Origin: Anabaena sp. UHCC 0187
Lineage (GTDB): Bacteria > Cyanobacteriota > Cyanobacteriia > Cyanobacteriales > Nostocaceae
Assembly: GCF_009712035.1 (NCBI RefSeq)
Contig: NZ_VILB01000020.1
Coordinates: 1-64,000, forward strand
Length of the DNA: 64,000 nt
Direction of reading: 5' to 3'
Numbering within the stretch: the stretch's first letter is position 1; each line of letters begins with the position of its first letter. The notes under the pieces were generated by a model that saw nothing but the letters and a program-made list of their open reading frames with translations, was not told the DNA's origin and searched no databases. Both the position numbers and the translations under genes were made by a program. Below, piece after piece: positions 36,590 to 45,411 of the stretch.

Positions 36590-36910
36590 ATGTTAAATGT
36601 AGAAACCGTATTTAAAAGTCGGGATTACATGACTCCAGAGCAATTAACTATCGTCAATGAATTTGAGCAGATGATAGAAACTGAGTATGCCCTGTGTTGT
36701 GGAGAAATGAAAAGAGCGAATACAGCAGCAGTATCTGGAAATAAAACAGCTAACATAGATGAAGAAAGAGCAATAGATTATTCTTGCTCAGAAATTGATG
36801 CAATTCGTGGTTATTGGTATGACCGATTATTTAATATTATCAAAATTATCGAACACCGGAATCCCCAGTTAAACAAAGAACTAGCACAAAAGTATTTGCA
36901 TCATGAATAG
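36590..36910 (+). CDS. Small helical hypothetical protein
   Basis: A 106-aa protein starting MLNVETVFKSRDYMTPEQL, helical, ending with KELAQKYLHHE. RBS AAGGA before the ATG. It overlaps the next gene by eight bases. Its last 56 bases are duplicated at 37411. Confidence 0.55.
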   Translation: MLNVETVFKSRDYMTPEQLTIVNEFEQMIETEYALCCGEMKRANTAAVSGNKTANIDEERAIDYSCSEIDAIRGYWYDRLFNIIKIIEHRNPQLNKELAQKYLHHE

Positions 36911-37397
36911 TAATTCGGAGCGTCTATTCACAAACATTCAACAAAGAGCAAACGGTATTGACATCATTAACAAACATTCTGATTTTCTTCATAAAAGTAT
37001 AGAAAGTTTGGTATTGGCTTATGGTCAACCCTTTAAGAAGCAGATAAAATCACCATTCAAGGGTCAACCTAAATCTTGCTTTGAAAACTGTGTCAAGGGA
37101 TTAGTAAGATTTCCCGATCTAAGTTACTGTGAAGGATTTGCAATTGATGATGACCTGGATTTTGCAATATCCCATGCTTGGTTAGTTAATGATAATCTAG
37201 AAGTAATTGATCCAACGTGGATTGGTGAGAGATTTCAGAATAGTGCTTACTTTGGTGTGGTGTTCCATAAAGATTTTGTTAAAGAAATTTCGTTCAAAAC
37301 TCGTTCCTACGGAATATTAGACAGCGATTACATGATTGAACACCAACTCAAACAAGGGGGTTTCCCGCCCCATGCCCTCAAAACATTAAAGGGGTAG
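36903..37397 (+). CDS. Cys-His-Asp protein (papain/transglutaminase-like), copy 1
   Basis: A 164-aa protein with Cys in SCFENCVKGL, His in AISHAWLVND and Asp in LEVIDPTWIGERFQ, the order of a thiol hydrolase triad of NlpC/transglutaminase type. HAW and DPTW are typical of the fold. Activity is not proven. A paralogue follows directly, and the conserved C-terminus is FPPHALKTLKG. Confidence 0.62.
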   Translation: MNSNSERLFTNIQQRANGIDIINKHSDFLHKSIESLVLAYGQPFKKQIKSPFKGQPKSCFENCVKGLVRFPDLSYCEGFAIDDDLDFAISHAWLVNDNLEVIDPTWIGERFQNSAYFGVVFHKDFVKEISFKTRSYGILDSDYMIEHQLKQGGFPPHALKTLKG

Positions 37398-37410
37398 TTT
37401 TCACTTTGTT

Positions 37411-37466
37411 GAACACCGGAATCCCCAATTAAACAAAGAATTAGCACAAAAGTATTTGCATCATGA
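37411..37466 (+). pseudogene. Duplicated tail of the 36590 gene
   Basis: These 56 bases repeat 36851-36906 with two substitutions. They encode only the last residues of the helical protein and serve as leader for paralogue copy 2. They show that the duplicated unit was about 560 bases, starting inside the upstream gene. Confidence 0.8.
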
Positions 37467-37948
37467 ACAATAATATAGGGTATCTAATTACAACCCTTCA
37501 ACAAAAAGCAGAACTGTTTACTAAAGTTAACAAAAATCCTGATTTGCTTTATAAAAGTGTAGATAGTTTAGTTCTAGCTTACGGTCAACCCTTTATCAAG
37601 CAGATAAAATCACCATTCAAGGGTCAACCCAAATTTTGTTTTAAAAACTGTTATGAAGCATTATATGATTTCCCAAAATTAAGTTACTGTGAAGGGTTTG
37701 CAATAAGTAATCTTGGTATTCCTATAATCCATGCTTGGTTAGTTAATGATAACCTGGAAGTAATTGACCCCACATGGATTGGTGAGAGATTTCAAAATAG
37801 TTCTTACTTTGGTACAGTCTTCACTGAAGATTTTGTCTTAGAAATCGCAGATAAAACTCGTTCTTATGGAATACTAGACAGCGATTACATGATTGAATAC
37901 CAACGTCAGGGTTTCCCGCCCCATGCTCTCAAAACATTCAAGGGGTGA
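37463..37948 (+). CDS. Cys-His-Asp protein (papain/transglutaminase-like), copy 2
   Basis: A 161-aa paralogue: FCFKNCYEAL, IIHAWLVND and LEVIDPTWIGERFQ keep the candidate triad. Divergence is highest in the first 30 residues and in the middle; the duplicate region includes part of the preceding gene. Ends abutting the stop of the opposite-strand gene. Confidence 0.62.
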   Translation: MNNNIGYLITTLQQKAELFTKVNKNPDLLYKSVDSLVLAYGQPFIKQIKSPFKGQPKFCFKNCYEALYDFPKLSYCEGFAISNLGIPIIHAWLVNDNLEVIDPTWIGERFQNSSYFGTVFTEDFVLEIADKTRSYGILDSDYMIEYQRQGFPPHALKTFKG

Positions 37949-38209
37949 TTACTCATCTTCTAATTCTAATTCTAAATCTTCAGGGATATACCCGACAAAC
38001 TCCTCATAAGCGATTTCTGCCATTCTGTAACACATTAATGCCCTGGTATCCTTGGAAGCAGAAAAATCATAACCTTCCCTGACTTCGTAGCCCATAACTT
38101 TATAAAACTTTCGGGCTAATTTATTTAATCTGTTAACTTTTGCATTTTCGTCTAATAGTTTATTGAACTTGGTTTTGAACTCCATAAAATCCATATTATC
38201 CTTTTTCAT
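37949..38209 (-). CDS. Small acidic hypothetical protein
   Basis: An 86-aa helical protein starting MKKDNMDFMEFKTKF with an acidic end (DLELELEDE). A strong site TTAGAGGATAAA precedes the ATG. Function unknown. It converges with the duplicated gene array, which ends one base away. Confidence 0.55.
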   Translation of the reverse strand: MKKDNMDFMEFKTKFNKLLDENAKVNRLNKLARKFYKVMGYEVREGYDFSASKDTRALMCYRMAEIAYEEFVGYIPEDLELELEDE

Positions 38210-38373
38210 TTTATCCTCTAAGAATTTTTACTAAACAGTAAGCTACGCTAACGCCTGTGGCACTAGTATAACCAATCGCCCATTGACCTTTCCTCTAAGA
38301 ATTTTCTACAAAGAAGCTGCACCGCCAAGTTTCCTCTAAGAAAATTGTGTGCTGTGGGTGCTACAGTCATAAT
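38210..38373. repeat. Three copies of a TTTCCTCTAAGAA motif
   Basis: The motif occurs at 38213-38229, 38289-38305 and 38330-38346 (consensus TTTCCTCTAAGAAwTTT), and once at 25972. The first copy doubles as the ribosome-binding site of the gene at 37949. A cluster could be iteron-like or a protein-binding site; no gene is visible here. Confidence 0.4.
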
Positions 38374-38511
38374 TCATCGAGGATGTTCCAACAAAGTTGA
38401 AGCCACAGAAATATCGTATCTTTGTCCAGATTGTTTCACATCAAAGTCCATGATTAACCGTTTAATGTGCGAGAAATACTGATGTTTTCTAGCAATTAGT
38501 TCAGCAATCAT
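38374..38511 (-). CDS. Possible small ORF or gene remnant
   Basis: The frame encodes 45 aa, MIAELIARKHQYFSHIKRL followed by IMDFDVKQSGQRYD and ending LLEHPR. The sequence looks protein-like and stays open 9 codons upstream of the ATG (to a TGA), so it may be the tail of a broken gene. No family recognised. Confidence 0.35.
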   Translation of the reverse strand: MIAELIARKHQYFSHIKRLIMDFDVKQSGQRYDISVASTLLEHPR

Positions 38512-38548
38512 TTGTGTAACTGTAGTTTTTGTAAAGTCTTTTCAGTTT

Positions 38549-39310
38549 CTAACAGTTTGGTGGGAGTTCAGATATATTGGCTTGCTTTGTACCAATAATA
38601 GCTACATATTCTAGAGACCTTCCATCCATATAAAATCGGTGCTGGTAGTCATGGGTCTGAGTAATCTGAAAAATGTCCATTGACCGTACCCAAGGATGCC
38701 ATGCCAAAAAAGAAGTTTCACTTTTGTCTTCCCAGCGTTCTTTCTGAACATTGAAGACAACCCAGCTATTAGGTGTAATAGTATTAAATGCTGTAGACCA
38801 AGCACCGACAGGAATATGATTAAACCCAAGAGCAGAACCACAAACAATACAATTAAAACCTCGACTTCTGAGGGCTTTATCTACTGTGTCGCTTAAATTT
38901 GTTAGGTCTTCAACATAGTAATTTTCGTAAATTCCTGGATGTTCCCGTTGTGCAGCTTCGGCGGCTTCTGGCAGAATATCAATTCCAGTGATTGATTTGA
39001 CTCCGATATCCTTTAAAGCTTTTCCTGCCATTCCACTTCCTGCACCAACTTCTAGCACTACCAGGTCTTCAATAGTACCACCAGTTTTGTTGACTTGATC
39101 TCTTAGTAAAGAAGACAGCACTGTATGAGATTTAGCTTGTAACTTTTCCATTAAATTTTCATACAGATGTGGAACTCGGTACACTTGGGCATAATCGTGT
39201 AATTTCAGCTTAACTTCTTTACCATCTCTCTTTAGCCAAAAAAACTCTTCCTGGATGACTAATTTGCTAGTTTCTTCTGGGATTCGGATTTCAAAATCAA
39301 GGTCTTGCAT
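38549..39310 (-). CDS. Class I SAM-dependent methyltransferase
   Basis: A 253-aa protein with the Rossmann methyltransferase motifs: VVLEVGAGSGMAGKAL (motif I), SITGIDILPEAAEAAQ (acidic loop) and NCIVCGSALGFNHIP (motif IV). The N-terminus FWLKRDGKEVKLKLHDYAQVYR is typical of a group of small-molecule methylases related to tellurite-resistance-like proteins. The substrate is unknown. Nothing notable lies in the 227 bases upstream. Confidence 0.78.
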   Translation of the reverse strand: MQDLDFEIRIPEETSKLVIQEEFFWLKRDGKEVKLKLHDYAQVYRVPHLYENLMEKLQAKSHTVLSSLLRDQVNKTGGTIEDLVVLEVGAGSGMAGKALKDIGVKSITGIDILPEAAEAAQREHPGIYENYYVEDLTNLSDTVDKALRSRGFNCIVCGSALGFNHIPVGAWSTAFNTITPNSWVVFNVQKERWEDKSETSFLAWHPWVRSMDIFQITQTHDYQHRFYMDGRSLEYVAIIGTKQANISELPPNC

Positions 39311-39537
39311 TGTTTTTTACTTTTTATTAGGGTTGGACAACTATTTTTTAGAATTTTAAAAAGTTATACCATATACTAAATTTCAAAGAATTGGCAGATA
39401 TAGGAGTCAAATCATAATTTTTAGCCTTCGTCCCAAGGTGCGATGGGGTAAAGAATCCCTAAAATCTTTGGATTTCCTGGCCATAGTGCATCTCCTGTTT
39501 TAAATTGGTACTCATTCAATCTTATTTAATTACTGCA

Positions 39538-40248
39538 TTACTTAAACGGTTGCTGGGAAATATCCTGCAAATCAACAGACTTGAGTAGGGAACGCCAATA
39601 TGCCATGAGCCTCAAGTTTTGGGGGGATTCCCGACGTAACTGAACCAAGGTGGAAATTGCCTCTACCCAGATTCCATTTTTGGCATAGATAACAGCTTTT
39701 TGGAGAGGATTTGCCTGTTTGAGTTCCGATATCAGTTTTGCCGATGGTTCAACCCGTCGCACCAGTCCCCTAACATTAATCCCTGTAGAGGGGTCATCAG
39801 CATCACAATATATGTCAAATCTCCATAGATAATCTTTACCTACTTCTAAAGCCATATTTTCTGGCAAATTAATCTCTATGATTCCCTCATCTGATATTGG
39901 TATTTTTGTTTGGTAAATTTCCTCATCATTTGCCGGGACTATCAAACGAAACTCACCCTCAAGTTTTCCATCTGGTGACTCAATAAACTTTGATTCTATC
40001 TTTGGCACATTAACAAAAAACCCAGGACGAGCAGACATAGTTAAGGACGGACTATTATTCGGTACAATCCCCAGCATTTTTGACTTACGACATCCACAGT
40101 GACAGCCATGATATCCTGGTTCTTGTCGTCGCCATCGGTAGTTTTCATCTACAGTTACTTGCTCTGGTTTCTGAAACTGTATCTGTGCCTGGACTGGTGT
40201 GGCCATTAACGGCATTGCCAACAAAATCAAACCAATATATTTTTGCAT
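39538..40248 (-). CDS. DUF928 exported protein
   Basis: A 236-aa protein with a signal peptide (MQKYIGLILLAMPLMATPVQA) and the DUF928 core: PSLTMSARPGFFVNVP, EGEFRLIVPANDEEIYQT and ENMALEVGKDYLWRFDIYCD. DUF928 proteins are cyanobacterial, periplasmic and of unknown function. A CHCGCRKS cluster near residue 49 is unusual. Encoded next to parAB but with its own promoter space. Confidence 0.78.
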   Translation of the reverse strand: MQKYIGLILLAMPLMATPVQAQIQFQKPEQVTVDENYRWRRQEPGYHGCHCGCRKSKMLGIVPNNSPSLTMSARPGFFVNVPKIESKFIESPDGKLEGEFRLIVPANDEEIYQTKIPISDEGIIEINLPENMALEVGKDYLWRFDIYCDADDPSTGINVRGLVRRVEPSAKLISELKQANPLQKAVIYAKNGIWVEAISTLVQLRRESPQNLRLMAYWRSLLKSVDLQDISQQPFK

Positions 40249-40283
40249 ACTGTATTATGGGATTACTGAAAGTTTCCTGGTTT

Positions 40284-41186
40284 CTATTCCAACAATTGTT
40301 CTAAATCCCCCAACAGTTTCTCTAGCTTCTTGGTTTTCTTGGCATCTTCCCACACCTGGGCATTCTTCAATCTTTTACCAATCTCAGAATATTTAGCATT
40401 CAATGTTTCTTTGACTGTGGGTTTCCCTGGGGTTAATTCCTTGACTAACTGCTTAATCTCACTTAATGACAGATTTTCATTGATAACTTTATCCAGTAAT
40501 CCCCTACGTTCACCCTCATCTTTAACTTTAGCAACAGCCCTAGCTTTGGTGTATTCTAGTTGACCCTGACGCAAGCTTTCCAGGACATCATCGGGTAAAT
40601 TCAACAATGGTAAACGACTAGTCCGAAAACTTTCAGCGGTGAATCTCCCCACACCCTGTAACACCGATTCCACAATTTCCAGTTGACGGGAAACGTTTTC
40701 CGTAAGTTCTAAGTTACGTCTTTTAGCGTTGGCGACTTGATTGAGAATTGATATAACCTCACCAGAATTTACATCAAGTTCAATACAGAGTAATTCTAGA
40801 ATCCCCTCGGTTTCTTCAATGGGGTTGAGGTCTTCCCGTTGCAGGTTTTCCAATAAAGCGATTTGCAGGGTTTGATGATCTGATAATTCTTTACTGATAA
40901 TCGGTACTTCCGTCAACCCCGCTGCTTTGGCCGCCCGGAGTCGGCGTTCACCAGCGACTAACTCAAATTCACCATTAACAGCACGCACCAACAAAGGTTG
41001 TAAAATCCCGTGTTCTTTAACTGACTGCACCAATTGACTGAGTTTTTCCGGGTCAAAATACCGTCGGGGTTGTTGAGCAGGTAAACGAATTTTATCAATA
41101 TTAACGGTGGCAGTTGGTGATTCTACATCCATACTCAGTAAATCTTCCACACCACGCATTTTCGGGAGTTCTAATTTCTTGACCAT
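40284..41186 (-). CDS. parB: ParB partition protein
   Basis: A 300-aa ParB: RLPAQQPRRYFDPEKLSQLV, GILQPLLVR, VAGERRLRAAKAAGL and IALLENLQREDLNPIEE are the CTPase/ParB-N motifs; a helix-turn-helix follows. ParB loads at parS and works with ParA to segregate DNA. The parA stop and this ATG overlap as TGATG. No parS-like 16-base palindrome was found nearby. Confidence 0.9.
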   Translation of the reverse strand: MVKKLELPKMRGVEDLLSMDVESPTATVNIDKIRLPAQQPRRYFDPEKLSQLVQSVKEHGILQPLLVRAVNGEFELVAGERRLRAAKAAGLTEVPIISKELSDHQTLQIALLENLQREDLNPIEETEGILELLCIELDVNSGEVISILNQVANAKRRNLELTENVSRQLEIVESVLQGVGRFTAESFRTSRLPLLNLPDDVLESLRQGQLEYTKARAVAKVKDEGERRGLLDKVINENLSLSEIKQLVKELTPGKPTVKETLNAKYSEIGKRLKNAQVWEDAKKTKKLEKLLGDLEQLLE

Positions 41187-41935
41187 CACAGTTTCTCCAT
41201 CCCCAATGCTATCTTTTTCAACACTGCGATCGCTGGATGTTTGGGGTCATACACAGCCAACGGTTGACTATTCATCACTGCATCCGCAAAGGCTGTGGCA
41301 CGGGGTATCTTGGGATAAACTTTAGCTAGTGGGGATAACTGCTGTTCCAAAGCCTCCAAAATCACTTTGTCTTGGTTGGCGTTCACATACAAGGTTGGCA
41401 CAAATCCGGCGATCGCTAATTTAGAATTGATATGTTTCTTCACCTGTTTGATGCTATCCAATAATAACTCCGTTCCCTTGAATGCTTTGTAATGAGTCTG
41501 GACTGGGACTAAAACATGAGTAGCAGCACAGAGTCCGAGAATACTGAGAATACCCAGAGAAGGAGGACAGTCAATCAAAATGAAATCGTAGTTATTTAAA
41601 ATGGGTTCTAAAGCTTGTTTGAGACGTAGTTCCCTGGCCATAACCGCAGAGAGTTGTAATTCTACAGCACTGAGGGTAATATTAGCCGGGGCTAAATCCA
41701 TACCGTGTAAATTGTGGTGAATTGGTAATTTAGTCTCTGGTGTGAGCAGGGAGTCAGCCACGATTTCTTCGAGTTCATGGGGTTCAAGTCCCATAAAAGT
41801 TGTTAGGGATGCCTGGGGGTCAGTATCCACCAATAAAACTTTATGTTTGAGGGAAAGATGATAACCCAAATTCATCGTTAGACTGGTTTTCATCACCCCA
41901 CCGGCTTGATTGAAAATAGCAATAATTTTAGTCAC
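41186..41935 (-). CDS. parA: ParA partition ATPase with unusual Walker A
   Basis: The 249-aa ParA has Walker A NQAGGVMKTSL, Walker A' VLLVDTDPQASLT and Walker B FILIDCPPSLG. The signature Lys of deviant Walker A loops (KGGxGKT) is Ala here and the Gly before the catalytic Lys is Met. The downstream ParB makes this a partition operon; the divergent ade gene begins 150 bases away. Confidence 0.9.
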   Translation of the reverse strand: MTKIIAIFNQAGGVMKTSLTMNLGYHLSLKHKVLLVDTDPQASLTTFMGLEPHELEEIVADSLLTPETKLPIHHNLHGMDLAPANITLSAVELQLSAVMARELRLKQALEPILNNYDFILIDCPPSLGILSILGLCAATHVLVPVQTHYKAFKGTELLLDSIKQVKKHINSKLAIAGFVPTLYVNANQDKVILEALEQQLSPLAKVYPKIPRATAFADAVMNSQPLAVYDPKHPAIAVLKKIALGMEKL

Positions 41936-42085
41936 AATTTTCTTTAAATTCTTGGTTCTACGGTTTATGCTAATACTTGAGAGTCAGGAAAAATCAGGGG
42001 TTATTCATCAGTAAAATCCTTACTTTATTATTGCATTTTTTTGTCATAAAAACTCTACCTTTAGTTATTATTTAACGATAAAATT

Positions 42086-43717
42086 ATGAATAACTTTACA
42101 CTCTCTGGCAACATTGTTGATGTTCTCCACCGTCGCATTTTCCCCGGTACTATCTACATTCAGGATGGACGCATTCAAACCATAGTCCAAGACCAGGGGC
42201 AATATTCACAGTACATTCTTCCCGGTTTTGTTGATGCTCATGTTCATATCGAAAGCTCGATGCTTGTGCCTAGTGAATTTGCCCGATTAGCGACGGTGCA
42301 TGGTACGGTGTCCTCTGTCTCTGACCCCCACGAAATCGCCAATGTGTTGGGTTTGGCAGGTGTGGAATTTATGATAGACAATGCCGCCCAGACTCCTTTT
42401 ACAATAGCCTTTGGTTTTCCTGCTTGTGTCCCTGCCACCGAGTTTGAAACTGCTGGGGCAAAACTGACGGTAAACGATTTCCGTCAACTGGTTTCCCAGG
42501 GGATTTCTTATCTGAGTGAGGTGATGAATGTTCCTGGTGTTTTGGCAGATGATGTAGAAATGATGGACAAAATTCACCTAGCGCAAAGTCTGGGACTACC
42601 CATTGATGGTCACGCACCGGGGTTATCTGGTACAGGATTACGTAAATATACTGCTCAAATTACCACTGATCATGAATGTTCCACACTAAATGAAGCTGTA
42701 GAGAAATTAGCATTGGGAATGAAGATACAGATCCGGGAGGGTTCAGCAACTAAAAACTTTGATGCCCTGCACAGTTTGATTGACTCTTACCCTGAACATT
42801 GTATGTTTTGTAGCGATGATAAACACCCTGATGATTTAGTTACTGGACACATTAATCTACTGGTGAAACGGGCTGTGGCATTAGGTCACGATGTGATGAA
42901 TGTGCTGCAAATTGCCTGTGTGAACCCCGTCAAACATTACAATCTTGATGTGGGACTATTGCAGATTGGTGATATTGCAGATTTGATTGTTGTCAATAAT
43001 TTACAAGATTTTCAGGTGTTGGCTACCTATTGTCAGGGAATATTAACAGCAAAAACAGGGTCAACTTTGTTACCATCAGTTCCTATTATACCCATCAATA
43101 AATTTATCACTACTCCAAAAACACCGGGGGACTTTGCAATTACCGCCAGGGGTGCAACAGCCAGAGTCATCACCGTTACCGATGGACAATTAATCACAGG
43201 GGAAAAGTGTGTACCAGCACATATTGAAAACGGTGAGGTTATAGCTGACTTAGAGCAAGATATCCTAAAAATTACGGTTGTTAATCGGTATCAAGACAAA
43301 CCCCCAGCATTGGCATTAGTGCAGAACTTTGGATTGAAACGGGGGGCGATAGCTTCGAGTGTGGCGCATGATTCCCATAATATTGTGGCAGTGGGGACAA
43401 CCGACACGGAAATCTGTGCAGCGATAAATGCCATCATTCAACATCAAGGTGGTATTGCAGTAGTAGAAGACAATGTAGTTCATGTATTACCTTTACCTGT
43501 GGCTGGGTTGATGAGTGATACTGATGGTTATGAGGTAGCAAAACAGTATGCAGAACTTGATGCTGGGGCAAAACGATTAGGGTCAAAACTGACTGCACCA
43601 TTCATGACACTTTCATTTATGGCATTGTTGGTGATACCAAACTTAAAACTCAGTGACCGGGGGTTATTTAGTGGTCAAGAGTTCCGGTTTGTGTCGTTGT
43701 GGAGTGATACAAAATAA
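42086..43717 (+). CDS. ade: Adenine deaminase
   Basis: A 543-aa amidohydrolase: metal site DAHVHIESSML, HGTVSSVSDPHEIANVLG, IDGHAPGLSGTGLRKY, DHECSTLNEA and FCSDDKHPDDL are adenine deaminase motifs. The enzyme converts adenine to hypoxanthine plus ammonia in purine salvage, in the cytoplasm. Full length. Metabolic gene in an otherwise accessory region; divergent from parA. Confidence 0.92.
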   Translation: MNNFTLSGNIVDVLHRRIFPGTIYIQDGRIQTIVQDQGQYSQYILPGFVDAHVHIESSMLVPSEFARLATVHGTVSSVSDPHEIANVLGLAGVEFMIDNAAQTPFTIAFGFPACVPATEFETAGAKLTVNDFRQLVSQGISYLSEVMNVPGVLADDVEMMDKIHLAQSLGLPIDGHAPGLSGTGLRKYTAQITTDHECSTLNEAVEKLALGMKIQIREGSATKNFDALHSLIDSYPEHCMFCSDDKHPDDLVTGHINLLVKRAVALGHDVMNVLQIACVNPVKHYNLDVGLLQIGDIADLIVVNNLQDFQVLATYCQGILTAKTGSTLLPSVPIIPINKFITTPKTPGDFAITARGATARVITVTDGQLITGEKCVPAHIENGEVIADLEQDILKITVVNRYQDKPPALALVQNFGLKRGAIASSVAHDSHNIVAVGTTDTEICAAINAIIQHQGGIAVVEDNVVHVLPLPVAGLMSDTDGYEVAKQYAELDAGAKRLGSKLTAPFMTLSFMALLVIPNLKLSDRGLFSGQEFRFVSLWSDTK

Positions 43718-43817
43718 ACGATGTTTGTGGTGTTTTTGTGGGGATTGTCAATGTTTAATATTGATTTATTTTAGCTAAAATAATGTTAGAATCGGACTAA
43801 TTTATGGAACTCAACAA

Positions 43818-44054
43818 ATGCCAACTATTGCGGAAAGAAAAGCGGCTCTAAAAGTTTCCCAAAATATAGCATTGACAGCCCTAAAAAAGAAACTCAAGAA
43901 TGATTTAGATTATCTGAAAATCGCAAGACAAAAGCAGATAATGGATATCAAAACCACTCTTGCCAATGACGTGGTGAAGATGAAAGCTGCTCATAAAGCT
44001 CAAATAGATGCAGTGAAAGCAAAAAACAAAAATGATTTGGCTGCTATCAAATAA
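43818..44054 (+). CDS. Small Lys-rich coiled-coil protein
   Basis: A 78-aa protein, nearly all helix, with Lys/Ala/Asp heptads (KKKLKNDLDYLKIARQKQ). It may bind nucleic acid or form a filament; nothing is known. It overlaps the longer frame of the next gene but not its chosen start. Confidence 0.5.
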   Translation: MPTIAERKAALKVSQNIALTALKKKLKNDLDYLKIARQKQIMDIKTTLANDVVKMKAAHKAQIDAVKAKNKNDLAAIK

Positions 44055-44073
44055 ATTGACCCTCTGCAAAAAG

Positions 44074-44886
44074 ATGATTGAACTTAACTTTATAGATGCC
44101 ATGCCGGGGTTTATTTCAATTATTGACTTAAACCTGAGATATCTTATGGTTAATAAAAAACTAGCTGAGTTAATGAACTTAGATAGAGAATCGTTTAAGG
44201 GAATGTCTGTAGGTAGTAGATGTCATGAACAAAGACAAGGAATCCAGAAGTTGATAGATGCTCCCATCGGCACAGAGATAAACTGGGAGTATTATTATCA
44301 TGATATTTGTTTATTGGTGTCTTCTAAAAGAGAAGAATACTTTATTATCAATCAAGCACTTGACATTAGTGATAGAAAAAACCTAGAGGAAAAACTCAAA
44401 GGCTTAAATAAAAGAAATGGGATATTACTAAAAGCTATTCCTGAAGCTATCAAATCAGTAGCAGGAAGACGCTCGACCGATGAGTTAGAGTTTCTTGTGA
44501 AATCTTTAACTGAAAATCCCATTGTTGACCAAAGACAATCGTTAGAAACTTTAGTAGAATTAGAAGTACAAGTCAGGGGAAATTCTGCCAGAATGCAGCA
44601 AATTGAAAAAGTGCTATTTTTGGATGGGTCTTCATTAATGAATAGAGTCAAAGAACTGGAAATACATCAACGCAGCGATAATGAAAACTGGCAGGAATTT
44701 GCAGAAAACAAAGATAAAATAGAGAACTTATCCAGAATTTCCACTATTGTTACCAACATCCCCGGTGGGTTAAAATCCTGGTTTATCATCTTTATTATCT
44801 TCCAAATGGTTGGTATTTTCTTTATTGATGTGGGCATCCGGGTATTTAATTTGGAGTCTGTTGTCCCCCTGGAAAGAAAAAAATAA
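44074..44886 (+). CDS. PAS-domain protein with C-terminal membrane segment
   Basis: A 270-aa protein: a PAS domain near the start (PGFISIIDLNLRYLMVNKKL, with later DISDRKNLEEKLKGL), a helical middle and one membrane span (WFIIFIIFQMVGIFFIDVGI) close to the end. No kinase, cyclase or receiver domain is present, so the output is unknown. ATG 44074 is preferred over an ATG overlapping the previous gene. Confidence 0.65.
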   Translation: MIELNFIDAMPGFISIIDLNLRYLMVNKKLAELMNLDRESFKGMSVGSRCHEQRQGIQKLIDAPIGTEINWEYYYHDICLLVSSKREEYFIINQALDISDRKNLEEKLKGLNKRNGILLKAIPEAIKSVAGRRSTDELEFLVKSLTENPIVDQRQSLETLVELEVQVRGNSARMQQIEKVLFLDGSSLMNRVKELEIHQRSDNENWQEFAENKDKIENLSRISTIVTNIPGGLKSWFIIFIIFQMVGIFFIDVGIRVFNLESVVPLERKK

Positions 44887-44887
44887 C

Positions 44888-45391
44888 TCACACCAATTTC
44901 TTGACCTCATGAGGCAATAGAATATTATCCCCCCAAAACCCAGACTTTAGTTTATAGGCTTTTGCACAATTCTTGATGATTCCTGTATATAAACTTAGTT
45001 CCCTGGTGGTAAAATCATAATGTTGGAACGGTAAATAATAAGCACACATTCCCGCTAAACACATTTGTAGTTGAATATTATTAGTTGCGGAAACCGTGCC
45101 AACATACCAATCACATAACCACCGATTATATTGGTCTAATTCATAAGGAATAATAATCAAGGGTTTTCTAGTGATTAAACTTCCCAGAAACTCTTGAGAC
45201 TTTATTGCCCATTGCCAATGTTTTAATATTTGAGGGTTATCACTATATTGTCCGGGTTTCTGCATTTCTGGGGCATCAATCCACCTGGCACGACTATGAA
45301 AATCTTGTCCATCATAATTGAGTTTTAGCGTATCCCCATCAGCAATAAATTTCAAGGTGGGTTTGATTCTTTTATTTGGTATTATCATCAT
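44888..45391 (-). CDS. SNase-like nuclease
   Basis: A 167-aa staphylococcal-nuclease fold: FIADGDTLKLNYDG, RARWIDAPEMQKP and YELDQYNRWLCDWYVG correspond to the D-T, R-x-x-x-IDAPE and Y-x-R-x-L motifs with catalytic Arg and acidic residues. No signal peptide. It is divergent from another SNase-fold gene 21 bases away and converges with the PAS gene. Confidence 0.8.
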   Translation of the reverse strand: MMIIPNKRIKPTLKFIADGDTLKLNYDGQDFHSRARWIDAPEMQKPGQYSDNPQILKHWQWAIKSQEFLGSLITRKPLIIIPYELDQYNRWLCDWYVGTVSATNNIQLQMCLAGMCAYYLPFQHYDFTTRELSLYTGIIKNCAKAYKLKSGFWGDNILLPHEVKKLV

Positions 45392-45411
45392 CTTTTTCTA
45401 AACATTATAAC

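Noticed and set aside
41936-42085. Purine riboswitch before adenine deaminase
   Set aside because: The 150-base divergent region is too AT-rich and lacks a three-way junction or the conserved loop pairs.
42244-42617. Antisense frames inside the adenine deaminase gene
   Set aside because: They overlap a strongly conserved enzyme and have no recognisable motifs or start signals.
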